A stretch of DNA of 64,000 nucleotides from NCBI RefSeq assembly GCF_027943255.1, contig NC_072897.1:38104044-38168043 (forward strand), in the 5' to 3' direction. Below the pieces are notes generated by a model, which was not told the origin of the DNA, searched no databases, and saw only the letters and a list, made by a program, of their open reading frames with translations. Position 1 is the stretch's first letter; every line of letters starts with the position of its first letter. This DNA comes from Anastrepha obliqua (taxonomy: Eukaryota; Arthropoda; Insecta; Diptera; Tephritidae). Shown here piece by piece: positions 1-10,433 of this stretch. The position numbers were made by a program, and so were the translations under genes.

Positions 1-904
1 TTGAAAGGTCCAAAAACTGATACATCCAGTAGTTGAAGTTTATGTGAGGTACATCTGTACATCTACGAAGAGCTCTGAGTTCATCCATCCGTTCTGCGAT
101 AAAAGTGCTTTTGACCCTGGCACTGATCCATTAAGAAAATGCGGGTTCCTTCGCTTCCGGGGGAAAACGTAAATCGGTGGAATATGGTTACCAGACCCGC
201 TGACAATCCCTACCATAGTTATTGAAGTTCCCCGCTCTGCGGATGCGACTTGAGACACCGTTCGCTTTCACTTCTCAGCAATAACCTAAGAATTTTTATA
301 CATGTACTGACATTAGGTGACACAAAAACAGAGCAATGCTTACTTTAGGAGAACCTAACACAGTAGTTATTCCAGTCTCATCTACGCTGTATATTCGATT
401 AGATGTAAAGTTGTGTGATTCGTATACTTTTTTTAAGTTTGAAAAAAATATTGAAAACGCTTCCTCGGAAAATCCAGAAATACACAATATGCTAGTGTTT
501 TCAGGTTTTCGTAGACGTATAACATTATTTCTATGCATGAAACACTTCAGCCAATCTACCCCAGCTCTCTTTTCTTTGTCCCAGTTTGCTGGATGTTTTA
601 TTTTGTATCTAGACACGAATTCGTAAACAAATCGTCTAGCTAAGTCGTAAGTTAGTCCGTGATGAACATTTGAACATTTTTTCAAATAAGCTGCTAAATC
701 TCTTTCTTGCGATGCCGTAAGAACTTGGTTCGATGAAAATTTGGATTGAAAATCTTTTAAAACTCCCATATTTGTTTTCTGCTTTAATAATCGGGATATA
801 AGAGTTGTCCGCTTTATTCCATATTTGCGAGCAGCACTTGAAGGGGTTTCTTTCTTTTTCTTAACATCCTCCAGGGCTTTTTCCATATTATCCTCGTCGA
901 TCAC
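1..904 (-). pseudogene. pogo/Tigger-like DDE transposase, 5' part, broken and cut by window edge
   Basis: The frame read down from 904 gives about 200 residues. It starts with a psq-type helix-turn-helix (SAARKYGIKRTTL near residues 22-35), followed by a CENP-B-type DNA-binding region (GVDWLKCFMHR) and the start of a DDE_1 catalytic domain (YSVDETGI, with the first catalytic Asp). Around positions 300-260 there is a frame change and an in-frame TGA. The homology then resumes at 258-40 with AERGTSITMV, IPPIYVFPR and GWMNSELF, all typical of pogo-type transposases. The second and third acidic residues would lie left of position 1. Its upstream flank is interrupted by the errantivirus starting at 931 and should continue after 8559. 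Such proteins bind terminal repeats and cut and paste the element. This copy is dead. TIRs were not identified. Confidence 0.8.
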
Positions 905-930
905 TCTGTCAGGACACTTCCTTTTATATA

Positions 931-1292
931 AGTTAGGTTTCCTTGTGCGGAAAACCTTAATAAAAATAAAAACACGGTAATTTACTAGGTGCGGTGCGTG
1001 CGCCTTTATTAACTGTCCGAATTAAACTCCAAAACTTTACAAAAATTACTTAACTCTACACCTACGAATAACTTAATTCTACAGGAAGGCGTTGCTCAAG
1101 CCAGACGCTACGTAAGCATTATTTATTTTCCCAAGTTTGAATTAGTAAGAATTTTATTGCAAAAAGAATTGACAATGATATTGTGAAACAGTAAACGCTT
1201 CCGCTTGAGGGTTTGCGCTACTTCTGAGTGAATTAATTGGGAAAAGGTGATTGTACGATTGTACGTTAGGCAAAATATATTGTGTGTTAACT
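931..1292 (-). repeat. 3' LTR of EV1 (362 bp)
   Basis: It begins AGTTAGGTTTCC and ends GTGTTAACT on the plus strand, and matches 8065-8555 throughout except for a missing 129-bp internal block. It lies downstream of env in the element's own orientation, so it is the 3' LTR. The left flank supplies the TATA duplication. Confidence 0.95.
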
Positions 1293-1302
1293 CTTCCCCC
1301 TT
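1293..1302 (-). other. Polypurine tract of EV1
   Basis: On the minus strand this reads AAGGGGGAAG immediately before the 3' LTR start AGTTAACAC. That is the expected position and composition for the plus-strand DNA primer of an LTR element. Confidence 0.85.
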
Positions 1303-1323
1303 AAGAACGATTGTCCTCAATCG

Positions 1324-2876
1324 TTAAAAGTACGGAAGGTCGTTAATTTTGACTTGTGAGTTTCGACTTAATGGAGGCTTTACCGGGGGTCGCGGTTGTT
1401 CTAGACTCGGAATAGTTGTTTGAAAAATAACTTCCCTCTTTTTTTTAAAGGAAAACCTCAGAAAAATTAGGCAAGTTGTTATGATAGCAAATAAGAAAAT
1501 ATTTACGTATTTATTAAACGTAGAGTCCGACTTAAGCAATTTAATTTTCTCCGTGTTATTAACGTGTAATTGACTTAGCATCTCCAATGAAAGTATTTTC
1601 ACGAATTCTTTTTCTATAGGCGTTGGTTGGACTATCGGTGGAGCAACCTCCATAGGGGGTGCTTCCCAATTTCTGTACAATTGGTTATTTATTTTTACAG
1701 TTGAATTCGAAAATTTTAGTAAGAATGTGCCATTAAGCGTGTTATTATTGACCGTGCCGTTAAAGTCGTTTAAAAGTATTATGCCAGTTGAAATCTTGTC
1801 TATTGTTGAAATATGGTACCCATCAGAAATTGAACATGATGAGCTTAAACCATTAAGGAGCGCGGGGATACAAAGTTCATTAGAAATGTCAGTCAATTGA
1901 CTTTTCTTACATAATTTAATTCTATTAATTTGATTATATTACAATTCTCAAGTAATCCAAATACTTTTTTCTCGTTTCTTAAAATTTCATCGTATTTCAA
2001 TTTAATTATTTTATTTCCCTTCTTTACGGGTTTCAAAATAATATTAACATAATTCTCCCTGCTTGTGAGCAGGATTTTAACAACATACAGTAGAGTAGTG
2101 CCGTTATACAAAATATCAATGTCGGCAAAGCTAAGGGCTTCTTCTGTTGAAGTAAATAAAATGTTTTCTTCTCTAAGCTTGCTAAGAGTTACATCGATTT
2201 CTTTTTTATCTAGTAGGCTTGAATTTATTACATTGTTTTTTGCCCACTGCATTGCGTTTTTAACGTCTTTCAGTTCATCTTTAACTAATCTAATTTTTGT
2301 TTGTAAAAGTAATGCAATTTCATCTATAAGTCTATTGTCTTTTCTAATAGCGTTACTTAACATATTCGTTATTGTTGTCAAATTGTTTATTCTGTCGCTA
2401 AATGCTTGATTTATCAAAACTTGCTTATTGTTATTTATGTTATTTTTATCTATAATGTCTTTGACCATTTCGAAATCATCATGGTCCGGTGTCCCAGCAA
2501 TATACTTCCAGGCCGTACCAAGCATATTAATGGATCTTTTGTTTCGGAATTTATAGATTGGTTCTATTGAGTTGAGGATATTGGTAATTTGGGATAATTC
2601 AAGGTTTAATAGTGGGAAAAAGGAATTGCTTTTTGGGATGTTTTCCTCCATGAAAGTTCGTATGTTGTTCAGGAATGATGCATATTGGTCAAGTCTTGTA
2701 ACATGAATTATTTTAAATGTCCCGTCTTGTATTTTTGCTTGTCCATTGTTAATTGTGACCAGGTGCGATAGAGTATAGTTTGTTATTTGCAGTTCGTTTG
2801 CCAATATGCTGGTGATGAAGAGTGATCTATAAAAGATTAATGTATATTTAGCTTCTGATATTGCTCTTGTGAACAA
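1324..2876 (-). pseudogene. env: EV1 env, baculovirus F-like envelope glycoprotein, frameshifted
   Basis: Two frames cover it: 2876-1893 (327 codons) and 1896-1324 (190 codons), joined out of frame near 1895. The upstream half has a furin-type site (RNKR) about a third of the way along, followed by the hydrophobic motif SINMLGTAWKYIAGTPD, which recurs in the other env copies here. The downstream half has several N-glycosylation sequons, a transmembrane segment (NIFLFAIITTCLIFL) and a basic, proline-containing tail. Errantivirus Env proteins are class I-like fusion proteins related to baculovirus F, expressed from a spliced RNA. Pol ends inside the env start region (stop at 2848). The frameshift makes this copy non-functional as read. 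Confidence 0.85.
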
Positions 2877-5868
2877 TTTTTCCTGTTTCTGTGAGGACAG
2901 TTGTTGACTTGTCCTCTTTCACAATTTCTTTTTTAAATTTCGGGGTAAGCTTCGTTCCTAAACGTTTATTTATTCTAACATATATGATATCTCCCTGGTT
3001 ATATTGTATTTTCGAGATGGTTGGCGATTTTTATTGTGGTTATCTACGTCATTATTTTGTTTGTCTATGAGTCTCTGTACGTTAGTCTGTCGTACTTTCT
3101 CGAGTGTTTTCGGATCAGTATTAATTTTTCGTCCAAAAAATAAGTCTAAAGGCTTCTTTCTTGTTGTGCTATGAATTGTAAAGTTGTATTCATATAACGC
3201 TCTTTCTAAGAGTTCAGAAAATATTTTGTAAGTGCCTTCAGCTTTGAGACAGCGCATGATCTCTGTAAGAGTGGAATGGAACCGTTCCACCTGGCCATTC
3301 ACAGATCTCGTATATGGCGGCGATGTGAATATTTTTATACCTAATTGATCTTTTAACATGAAATTGATTACTGCGGAATTGAAGGATTTTTCATTATCGA
3401 ATATTACCATTTCCGGTACTCCGAATAGGAAGAGGATTTCTCGAAGGGGTTCTTTAATGTTTTCTATGGCTCTAGAGTTTATAATTCGTCCTTGGGCATA
3501 TTTCGAGAACTTATCGATTGCCGTTAATACCAGTTTGTTTTCAGTTCTATAGATATCTATGTGAAGTATTTGACCCGGAAAGGTAGGTATGGGGGTTTTT
3601 CTCAGTTCTGGCCTTATTGGTTGCCGGTCGTACTTGTTAAGTTTGCAGTTTGAGCATTGTTTTACGATTCTATTAATTTTATTATTCATGCTGGCAAAAT
3701 AATACTTTTCCAGAATTTGTACTTTGTTTTCCTTAGCGTTGCGATGTGCTCTTGTGTGTGTTTCTATAATAACTCCCTCCTGCTGCTTTTCATTTTTAAT
3801 ATCTTCTACTAATAATTGTGTAAACCTAACTTTATACTTTGCGAAATTATCTGGGAAAATCTCTGGAATCTTTCCCATCAGGGATCCTGGAGCTTTGATG
3901 CCGTTTATCACCGACGGATTTAAATATTTTTTTTAAAGTGAAACGAGTTTCTTGGAGGTGAACTCATTTTCTGTAATAGTATGCCGGTGAATTGTACGGA
4001 AAACGATTTGGAGTTCATATGCCGATGTTGGATCTATGTTTAGAATTATTTGGTTCTTGAAGACGTTCAATGGGGTTTCGACGCTGCAGATAAGGTTTTG
4101 TCCTGAACTGCTGTCACTTTTAGTCATTTCTGACATAGTATGGACTCCCGATTGTAATGGAATTCTTGACAGGGCGTCGGCCACAACATTACTTTTTCCT
4201 GGCTTGTAATGAAGCTCATAGTTATACTCCTCGAGTATAGCCTTCCAGCGCTTCATTTTGCTGTTATTGTTCTTATGGCTGAGCGCATAAGTAAGCGGTT
4301 GATGGTCTGTATAGATCTTTACTTTGGCGGAACCATACAAGTAATTTCGAAGAGAGTTTAGGGCCCAGATGATGGCGAGCATTTCCTTCTCATTTGCCGC
4401 GTAATGCTCTTCCGCTTTACTCAATGTCCGAGAAATAAAAGTTATGGGCTTATCCTTTTGGGAAAGGACAGCTCCAAGCGCGAAATCCGATGCGTCCGTC
4501 GTGAGTTCGAATTCTTTGTCGTAGCCAGGGTATGATAATAAAATGTCTTTTGAGACTAGGGAGTTAAAGGTTTGGCCAATTTAGCGTAGTCTCTTATGAA
4601 CCGACGATAGTAGCCGGAGAGGCCAAGGAACGATCTTAAGTTTTTCAAAGTTTTTGGTACAGGAAAATTAACTATCGCCTCGACTTTCTTTGGATTAGTT
4701 TTTATGCCTGTTTGTGATATTACAAACCCCAAAAATTCCACTTCCTGTTTGAAGAAATGGCACTTGTCGAGTTGTACCTTCATATTGGCGTTTTCCAATG
4801 TTTTGAAAATACTTTCGATGTGACGTACATGCTCCTCTTCTGACTTACTGTAAATGATGATGTCGTCTATATAGACGTAACATATCTTTCCAATAAAATC
4901 ATGAAGGATGTCGTCTAACGCACGCTGGAATACCGCGGGTGCGTTCTTCAAGCCAAATGGCAGACGGGTAAACTCGAATTTTCCATTGTTTATGGAAAGT
5001 GCGGTTTTCTCTACGTCCGAGGCTTTAAGTGGAATTTGATGGAATCCACTTTTGAGATTGAGCACTGAGAATACCTTGCTATTGCCTAGCTGAGACAGGA
5101 CGTCTGCTATCTCTGGGATAGGATATCTGTCTGGTATTGTCAGTGAATTTAGCTTTCTATAGTCGATCACCATTCTATACTGCTTATTCCCCTGTGAATC
5201 TGGTTTCTTATTCACAATCCAAATTGGGGAATTATACGGCGATCGTGATGGTCGTATTATTTCATCACTTAGAAGTTTAGTCATTTGTTTTTCTACCTCA
5301 CTTTTAAGCGAAGCTGGATATGGATAAAATTTACTGTAAACAGGAGGGTCCGTAGTAGTATTCGGTATTTCGTATTTCTCCAGTGACTTTTGTCGTGTAA
5401 GTTAGTTAGAAAAGAGATTCGGAAATTGCTTTACTAAAGTGTCTACAGTTTCCATTTGGTAATCAGTCAAGTGCTCGTCTTGTAGTCCGATAGAGTTTAT
5501 ACTTTGGCTACTAAGTTGCTTAAGTTGAATTTTGATTCTGTCGCGGATAACCATGAGGTTTTTGTCAGTAAAAATGACTGCATTCAGGTCTCTCAAGCTG
5601 TCGTTTCCCAGTATTGCATGGAAAGATTTTAGGGTAGGCATGACGTAAAATTTGAGCTTGTCGTCTAAATTGAATAAGTTAACATAAGTATGCGATTGAA
5701 TTTTTATGTCTCCTGCAACTGATTTTGCGAACAATGGGGTGTCGTTAGGTATTTCTTTTTTTACTAACCTCGGTTGGACATAGTTTTTACTGGAGCCTGT
5801 GTCCACCAAAAATTTTAACACTTCTCCGCTCTTCGTTCTACATTCGAAGTATGGTAGCGAAGAGCTGG
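2848..5868 (-). pseudogene. pol: EV1 pol (protease, RT, RNase H, integrase) with several lesions
   Basis: The order is typical of Ty3/Gypsy. Protease at 5821-5402 has FLVDTGSSKNYV and lies in a different frame from gag, as expected for -1 frameshifting. RT lies at about 5400-4556 with YIDDIIIYS. RNase H at 4540-3933 has TTDASDFALGAV, NEKEMLAIIWAL, YTDHQPL and VVADALSR. Integrase at 3911-2970 has an HHCC finger (HTRAHR...CSNC), the DD core (TAIDKFSKYA, IFDNEKSF) and the Glu motif NGQVERFHST. Lesions seen are a TAA at about 5402 between protease and RT, a deletion with frame change at about 4556 removing the RT-RNase H connection (tag follows KPLTP), a TAA at 3933 before integrase, and a frameshift near 2990, after which the integrase tail (NKRLGTKLTP) ends at 2848. 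Confidence 0.9.
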
Positions 5869-7224
5869 TTATCCTAAAAAATGTACGTCGCTTAATACCA
5901 ATTCTTCGTCCCTGTTTTCCGATTCTATGGAATCGACGTATTCTGTCAATGTCTGGTCGTTATCGTCATTTCCTTCGTAAGTGTCTTCGCTGCCTGCGTC
6001 AATGTGAAATACGCGATGGGTTTTGTTAGGCTGGATATTCCTTTGAAAGGATGGTTGGGGTGGTCTTTTTCCCAGGAATTGATTTGCCTGAGGTCTGTTC
6101 GCGTAATTTATTTGTTGGGAGCGAATGCTTCGGCCGATATCCATCGGCTCTGGCGGTGGTAGTGGTTTGGGTGCTATGGGTCTAGGTGGGGGTTGTCTTG
6201 GCTGGTTGCTATTTGTTGGTACTTGCTCGTAATTAAAAAATCTTGGGTTATTTTGGAATCCAGGTACGTGAGCTAATTGGGGGTAAAAAGTCTGTCTTTG
6301 TCTTTGATTATTGGGGCCTCTCTGTGGCAAAGGTGGTGGTGAATAGTAAGACTGCTTTCTTAGTGGTAAGTCGTTTTGATTTTGAGCATAATGAGCTCGA
6401 AGTTTCTGATTCTCTAGTTTGAGACACAAATATAGAGCTTGCGGAAGGTCCGCAGGCTCTCTCATACCTAGCAGTCTCGGTAAATCTCCGTTGAGACCTC
6501 TGATAAACGTATCAAGGGCCTTTCCTCGATAAGTCTCGGTAAGTAAGCTTAAGGCTTCTTTTCCTGTGTCCAGACTACCTAATTTGTTGAGGATAAGGGA
6601 TAAATGAGAGTACACTGCCTGATAGAATTGTTGTACTGTAGAGTTGCCTTGAACGAGTCCTGTCATCTGATATTCCAATGTTGACACATCTCTCTTATCT
6701 GCGTAATGCAGTGTAAGGCATTTGGCGATGGCTGTCCAGTCCAACGGCGTATTGTAGGACTCTAACGCGATATCAGCGTTTCCTACGATTTTGTTCCTAA
6801 TTATGTTTAGGATTCCATAGTACTTTGCTGTTCCGCGTAAGGGCTCATAAATTCTGAGTATTCTTTCCACGCTCTTCCTCCAAGAGTTAAACTCCCCTGG
6901 TCTGCCTGAAAATTCCCTTAAGCATTTAACAACGTCGGGAATTCTGTCGAGGTCGCCTAAACTATCTAGATGTTGTGTTTCTATTGTTTGGTCTACCATG
7001 TTAACAAAATTCGCGTTGGGATTGAGTGCAGCCAGCACAATTGTTGGTGCTTGACTGCTAAGGACTTCTAAGGTTATCTGTGAAACTAGTTCTCTTAGAT
7101 CTGAAAAATTTATTTGCCTTTGGGTTGGAGGATTGTTGGAGTCGGATGGGTCCTGAAGATTTGGATTGGCTGTGTTATTTGTGCTTAGCCTAGCTGGTCG
7201 TACCAGATTGCTTGAGTTTGACAT
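5869..7224 (-). CDS. gag: EV1 gag, intact 451-codon frame
   Basis: The frame is open from ATG 7224 to the stop at 5869, about the usual length of an errantivirus Gag. The centre has a capsid-like helical region (CLREFSGRPGEFNSWRKSVE, then VPQ-less repeats of hydrophobic heptads). The C-terminal third is rich in Pro, Gln, Asn and Arg. There is no CCHC knuckle, as in other errantivirus Gag proteins, where basic stretches serve for RNA binding. Gag forms the particle that packages the element RNA. The protease frame overlaps its end in another phase, which fits programmed -1 frameshifting. This is the only gene of EV1 that I read without a break. Confidence 0.85.
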   Translation of the reverse strand: MSNSSNLVRPARLSTNNTANPNLQDPSDSNNPPTQRQINFSDLRELVSQITLEVLSSQAPTIVLAALNPNANFVNMVDQTIETQHLDSLGDLDRIPDVVKCLREFSGRPGEFNSWRKSVERILRIYEPLRGTAKYYGILNIIRNKIVGNADIALESYNTPLDWTAIAKCLTLHYADKRDVSTLEYQMTGLVQGNSTVQQFYQAVYSHLSLILNKLGSLDTGKEALSLLTETYRGKALDTFIRGLNGDLPRLLGMREPADLPQALYLCLKLENQKLRAHYAQNQNDLPLRKQSYYSPPPLPQRGPNNQRQRQTFYPQLAHVPGFQNNPRFFNYEQVPTNSNQPRQPPPRPIAPKPLPPPEPMDIGRSIRSQQINYANRPQANQFLGKRPPQPSFQRNIQPNKTHRVFHIDAGSEDTYEGNDDNDQTLTEYVDSIESENRDEELVLSDVHFLG

Positions 7225-8047
7225 TTTTCGAGTAATAAATTCCTGTGAAGCTTTATTTCAGCTTTAATTTTGACAATAAATGTTTTTTCCTTTTTAATAA
7301 TAAATTAAAGTCTGCGATTCTTACTTTCGCCCTTTCTTTGTTTTAAAATATTTGTTTTTCAATATTCACCAATTTATTTTTCGGTTAAATTTCTGTATTT
7401 ATTATATAATAAATTTCTTTGAAGCTTTGTTTCGGCTTTTTGTTTCTATTTCAATTATTTAAAAAAAAATTTCTAAACAATATCAATATGTCTTATCTCC
7501 TAATTTTATCCTTTCTTTCGTTTCAGGATTTATAAAATTTTTCTTTTAATATTCGATGATTTATTTTTCCACAATATTTCTTTATTTAATTCGTTATGAC
7601 TTACGTTAGAATTTCGGCTATAAATTTCATAATGCTGCCTTAGATGATGCACTCAGTTGATTTTTATATTCCGTTGGTTTTGATAATTTGATGATAATGC
7701 TGCATTAGATGATGCACTACTCAGTTGGTTGTTTCTGCTACCTTGATTTCCACGTTCCGCCGGTTGCTTTTGTTCAAAGTATATTTTGTTTAGCTTTTTC
7801 AATGGCGTCGCCTCTTGACTTTGATTCGCCTAAATCTTTTTTTTCGGTTGGTTGTTGGAGTAATTTCAGCTTTCCCCTCGCACGCACTCAACACACTAGT
7901 ACCGTTTTTAAAAAATGTTTGTTCGCGGGCAAGGCGGCTTGCGTTCAACGCGTCCTTTTTGTTTTTTTCTTTTTTTATTAAAAGAAAAAACTACTCAGGG
8001 ACCTCTTTCCTCGCACTCGCGGTTTTGCTGACTTCGAGTTAGCAAAA
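7225..8047 (-). other. EV1 5' leader with diverged internal repeats
   Basis: This non-coding stretch of about 820 bp lies between the primer site and gag. It is AT-rich and holds two imperfect copies of a segment with AAGCTTTATTTCAGC / AAGCTTTGTTTCGGC (near 7235 and 7420). It also holds two copies of a TGATGCACTCAGTTG-like motif (near 7645 and 7705). Leaders of this length and repeat content carry regulatory or insulator sequences in some errantiviruses. No Su(Hw)-type array was recognised here. Confidence 0.6.
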
Positions 8048-8065
8048 TACTTTGCTCGGGCGCCA
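8048..8065 (-). other. Primer binding site of EV1
   Basis: Minus strand TGGCGCCCGAGCAAAG, sharing its T with the LTR end. The first eight bases match the 3' end of tRNA-Lys as used by gypsy-type elements. The remainder does not match the insect tRNA-Lys consensus I know, so the primer identity is tentative. Confidence 0.65.
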
Positions 8066-8555
8066 GTTAGGTTTCCTTGTGCGGAAAACCTTAATAAAAA
8101 TAAAAACACGGTAATTTACTAGGTGCGGTGCGTGCGCGTTTATTAACTGTCCGTATTAAACTCCAAAACTTTACAAAAATTACTTAACTCTACACCTACG
8201 AATAACTTAATTCTACAGGAAGGCGTTGCTCAAGCCAGACGCTACGTAAGCATTATTTATTTTCCCAAGTTTGAATTAGTAAGAATTTTATTGCAAAAGA
8301 ATTGACAACGATATTGCGAAACAGTAAACGCTTCCGCTTTGAGGGTTTGCGCTACTGCTGAGTGAGTTTGCTACGTAAGCATTATTTATTTTCCCAAGTT
8401 TGAATTAGTAAGAATTTTATTGCAAAAAGAATTGACAATGATATTGTGAAACAGTAAACGCTTCCGCTTGAGGGTTTGCGCTACTTCTGAGTGAATTAAT
8501 TGGGAAAAGGTGATTGTACGATTGTACGTTAAGCAAAATATATTGTGTGTTAACT
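8065..8555 (-). repeat. 5' LTR of EV1 (491 bp) with a 129-bp internal tandem duplication
   Basis: Same ends as the left LTR, but block 8241-8369 is followed by a second version at 8370-8498. Both start GCTACGTAAGCATT. The second version is nearly identical to the single block of the 3' LTR. The first differs at several positions (for example GACAACGATATTGCG versus GACAATGATATTGTG). TATA duplication at 8556-8559. Confidence 0.93.
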
Positions 8556-8559
8556 TATA

Positions 8560-8700
8560 CATTCGGCATCTTGGTAGCTGCAAAATATTATTTACTGAGT
8601 AAAATAGGATAGAAGGGAGGCTTCGAAAATTTGTCGAAACCTCCCAAAAAACGTTGTCGAATCCTCGTGCACTTGTTTCAAGTTTCCTCTTAAAAGGCAG
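8560..8700. other. Right flank of EV1, probably 5' flank of the pogo-like element
   Basis: By the insertion geometry, this sequence continued directly from position 930 before EV1 arrived, so it should be upstream sequence of the pogo-like gene. No coding capacity or terminal repeat was recognised. Confidence 0.4.
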
Positions 8701-9440
8701 ATATATGCATACGTTTTGTGCCCTTTTTATCAATTGAAGAACTACATACGTAAAGTAATATAATAATTACCTATTTACCTATCAGAGAACATAAAATAAT
8801 TGTTTGGAAATTTACTTCTAGTATTGAAATGTCCGACACAGAACTTTTTTATAAGCTACTTATGTTGTTTTCTGCAAGTTACTGTATGCTCATGCGCGCA
8901 CTTGACGCACAGCAGCTGCGGTTGTTGAGCATTTAGGAAGACATATTTACATACATATATTGATGCATACATATGTATGTACAGAGCCGCGGCCACTCGA
9001 CTTGATAAAAATTCAAGATTTACCAAATATTGGCAAATAATTCTACGCGAAATATTCCAATATTGACTATTTTCGAATGGTCGAGAAAATTGGCATATGG
9101 CGGCTCGTTTTATGAATGAAAGTACTTTCCTCGTAGAAATATGAGCTCCAATTTATCAATGAATTTTTTGATGATGAGTTTTTGTTGAAACTGTTCAGCG
9201 CCGTCGCGACTATTTAAGCTGTTCAGCACCATGTCAACTAGAATGATGACCGCTACGCCTGCGCCTATGAATGCATTTTGTTCTTGTAGTCGCTAGGCAT
9301 AGAATTATAGCTTTGAACGACATATGTACGTATTTAGAAGAATAAAGTGAGTGCCCTGTGTGTGTGGTTCCCTACAAGACAGTGCTGAACACTTTTGACA
9401 AAAATTCCAACACATTTATAAGTATTTTATTAGTCTCTAA
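8700..9440 (+). repeat. Family A dispersed repeat, plus copy
   Basis: The block resembles 27270-27900 on the plus strand and, reversed, 25570-26090 and part of each U unit (for example 43330-43600). Shared landmarks are TGACGCACAGCAGCTGCGG, the palindrome-rich TTGGCAAATAATTCTACGCG and GCTGTTCAGCACCATG. No open frame is conserved between copies. It is inferred to be part of a non-autonomous TIR family related to the element at 24644-26674. Confidence 0.75.
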
Positions 9441-9442
9441 TA

Positions 9443-10371
9443 AAGGGTGTTTTTTTTAGAGGTTAGGTTTTCAAGATGAAATAAAACGTATAAAATTGTA
9501 TGTTATGGTCAAGAATTTAGCTTTATTATAAAGATAAGGGTTTGCCATTATGTTTTAAAAATGATTTCGGGCAAGTGGCCGCCGTGGCTGGCTCGAATAA
9601 ATTCCAGCCGAGAGGCCCAATTTTCGACCACTTTTTGCAGCAATTGGGGCCGTATGTCAGCAATAACGCGCCGAATATTCTCTTCCAAGACGTCAATCGT
9701 CTCGGGCTTATCTGCGTAGACAAGCGACTTCACATAGCCCCACAAGAAATAGTCCAGCGGTGTTATATCGCACGATCTTGGAGGCCACGCCACAGGTCCA
9801 CGGCGCGAGATAATGCGCTCACCAAAAGTTTCCTTCAATAAATCGATTGTTGCGTTGGCTGTATGGCATGTAGCGCCGTCTTGTTGGAACCAAAGGTCGT
9901 CCACATCAACATCGTCCAATTCAGGCACGAAAAAGTCATTAATCATGGCTCTATAGCGCTCTCCATTGACTGTAACATTATGGCCGGCTTCATGTTTAAA
10001 GAAATATGGACCAATGATTCCCTCTGTCCATAGAGCACACCAAACAGTGACTTTTTGAGGATGTAACGGCGTCTCAGCAATGGCTTGTGGATTATGTTCA
10101 CTCCAAATGCGACAATTTTGCTTATTGACATACCCATTCAACCAAAAGAGAGCTTCATTGCTGAACAAAATTTTCTTCGATGCGTCGCGCGAACCGAACC
10201 ATTATTTTCGTAATAAATTTGCACGATTTGCAAACGTTGTTCAGGTGTAAGTCTATTCATTATGAAATGGCAAACCAAACTGAGCATAAATCAAGTGATA
10301 GCTGTCAAAAAGACCATCTACTAAAAAAGTAGTGCCAACTTGAAAACCTAACCTCTAAAAAAAACACCCTT
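9443..10371 (-). mobile_element. IS630/Tc1/mariner-superfamily element, internally deleted (929 bp)
   Basis: Terminal inverted repeats are perfect over about 30 bp: AAGGGTGTTTTTTTTAGAGG at the left and its complement at the right. They are flanked by the TA duplication (9441-9442 and 10372-10373). It encodes the catalytic half of a transposase on the minus strand. The element is about 300-400 bp shorter than the related one at 16199-17509. Confidence 0.95.
9548..10260 (-). pseudogene. Transposase with DNA-binding half deleted (IS630/Tc1/mariner type)
   Basis: The original ATG is probably at 10260 (MNRLTPEQRLQIVQIYYEN). After about 30 residues (SVRATHR) the sequence jumps near 10187, out of frame, to the catalytic domain that is open from 10168. 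About 140-150 residues of HTH region are absent. Catalytic motifs are SNEALFWLNG, where related proteins have Asp instead of Asn, FQQDGATCHTA, and WPPRSCDITPLDYFLWG. There are 36 residues between the second and third Asp. The deletion, the frame break and the Asn at the first catalytic position each argue that it is inactive, although its intact TIRs could still be mobilised in trans. Confidence 0.88.
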
Positions 10372-10433
10372 TACATGCTCATTATCAGAATAGCATATAC
10401 AACATTTTTAATGGGGAAATCAAATATTTCATT

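Larger units (their letters stand above)
931..8555 (-). mobile_element. EV1: errantivirus-type Ty3/Gypsy LTR retroelement with gag, pol and env
   Basis: Two LTRs (931-1292 and 8065-8555) in direct orientation bound gag, pol and env on the minus strand. The insertion is flanked by the 4-bp duplication TATA (927-930 and 8556-8559), the target preferred by the 17.6/297/tom group. LTR ends are AGTT...AACT. A polypurine tract abuts the left LTR and a TGGCGCCC primer site abuts the right LTR. Setting aside a 129-bp extra block in the right LTR, I count about three differences between the LTRs over 362 bp, so insertion was fairly recent. Pol and env nevertheless carry several stops and frameshifts. 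It interrupts a pogo-like element. Confidence 0.95.

Noticed and set aside
8386..8733. 115-codon minus frame crossing the EV1 right border
   Set aside because: It starts in flanking DNA and runs through the LTR. The same LTR-derived tail appears at 1123-1320, so it is not a gene.
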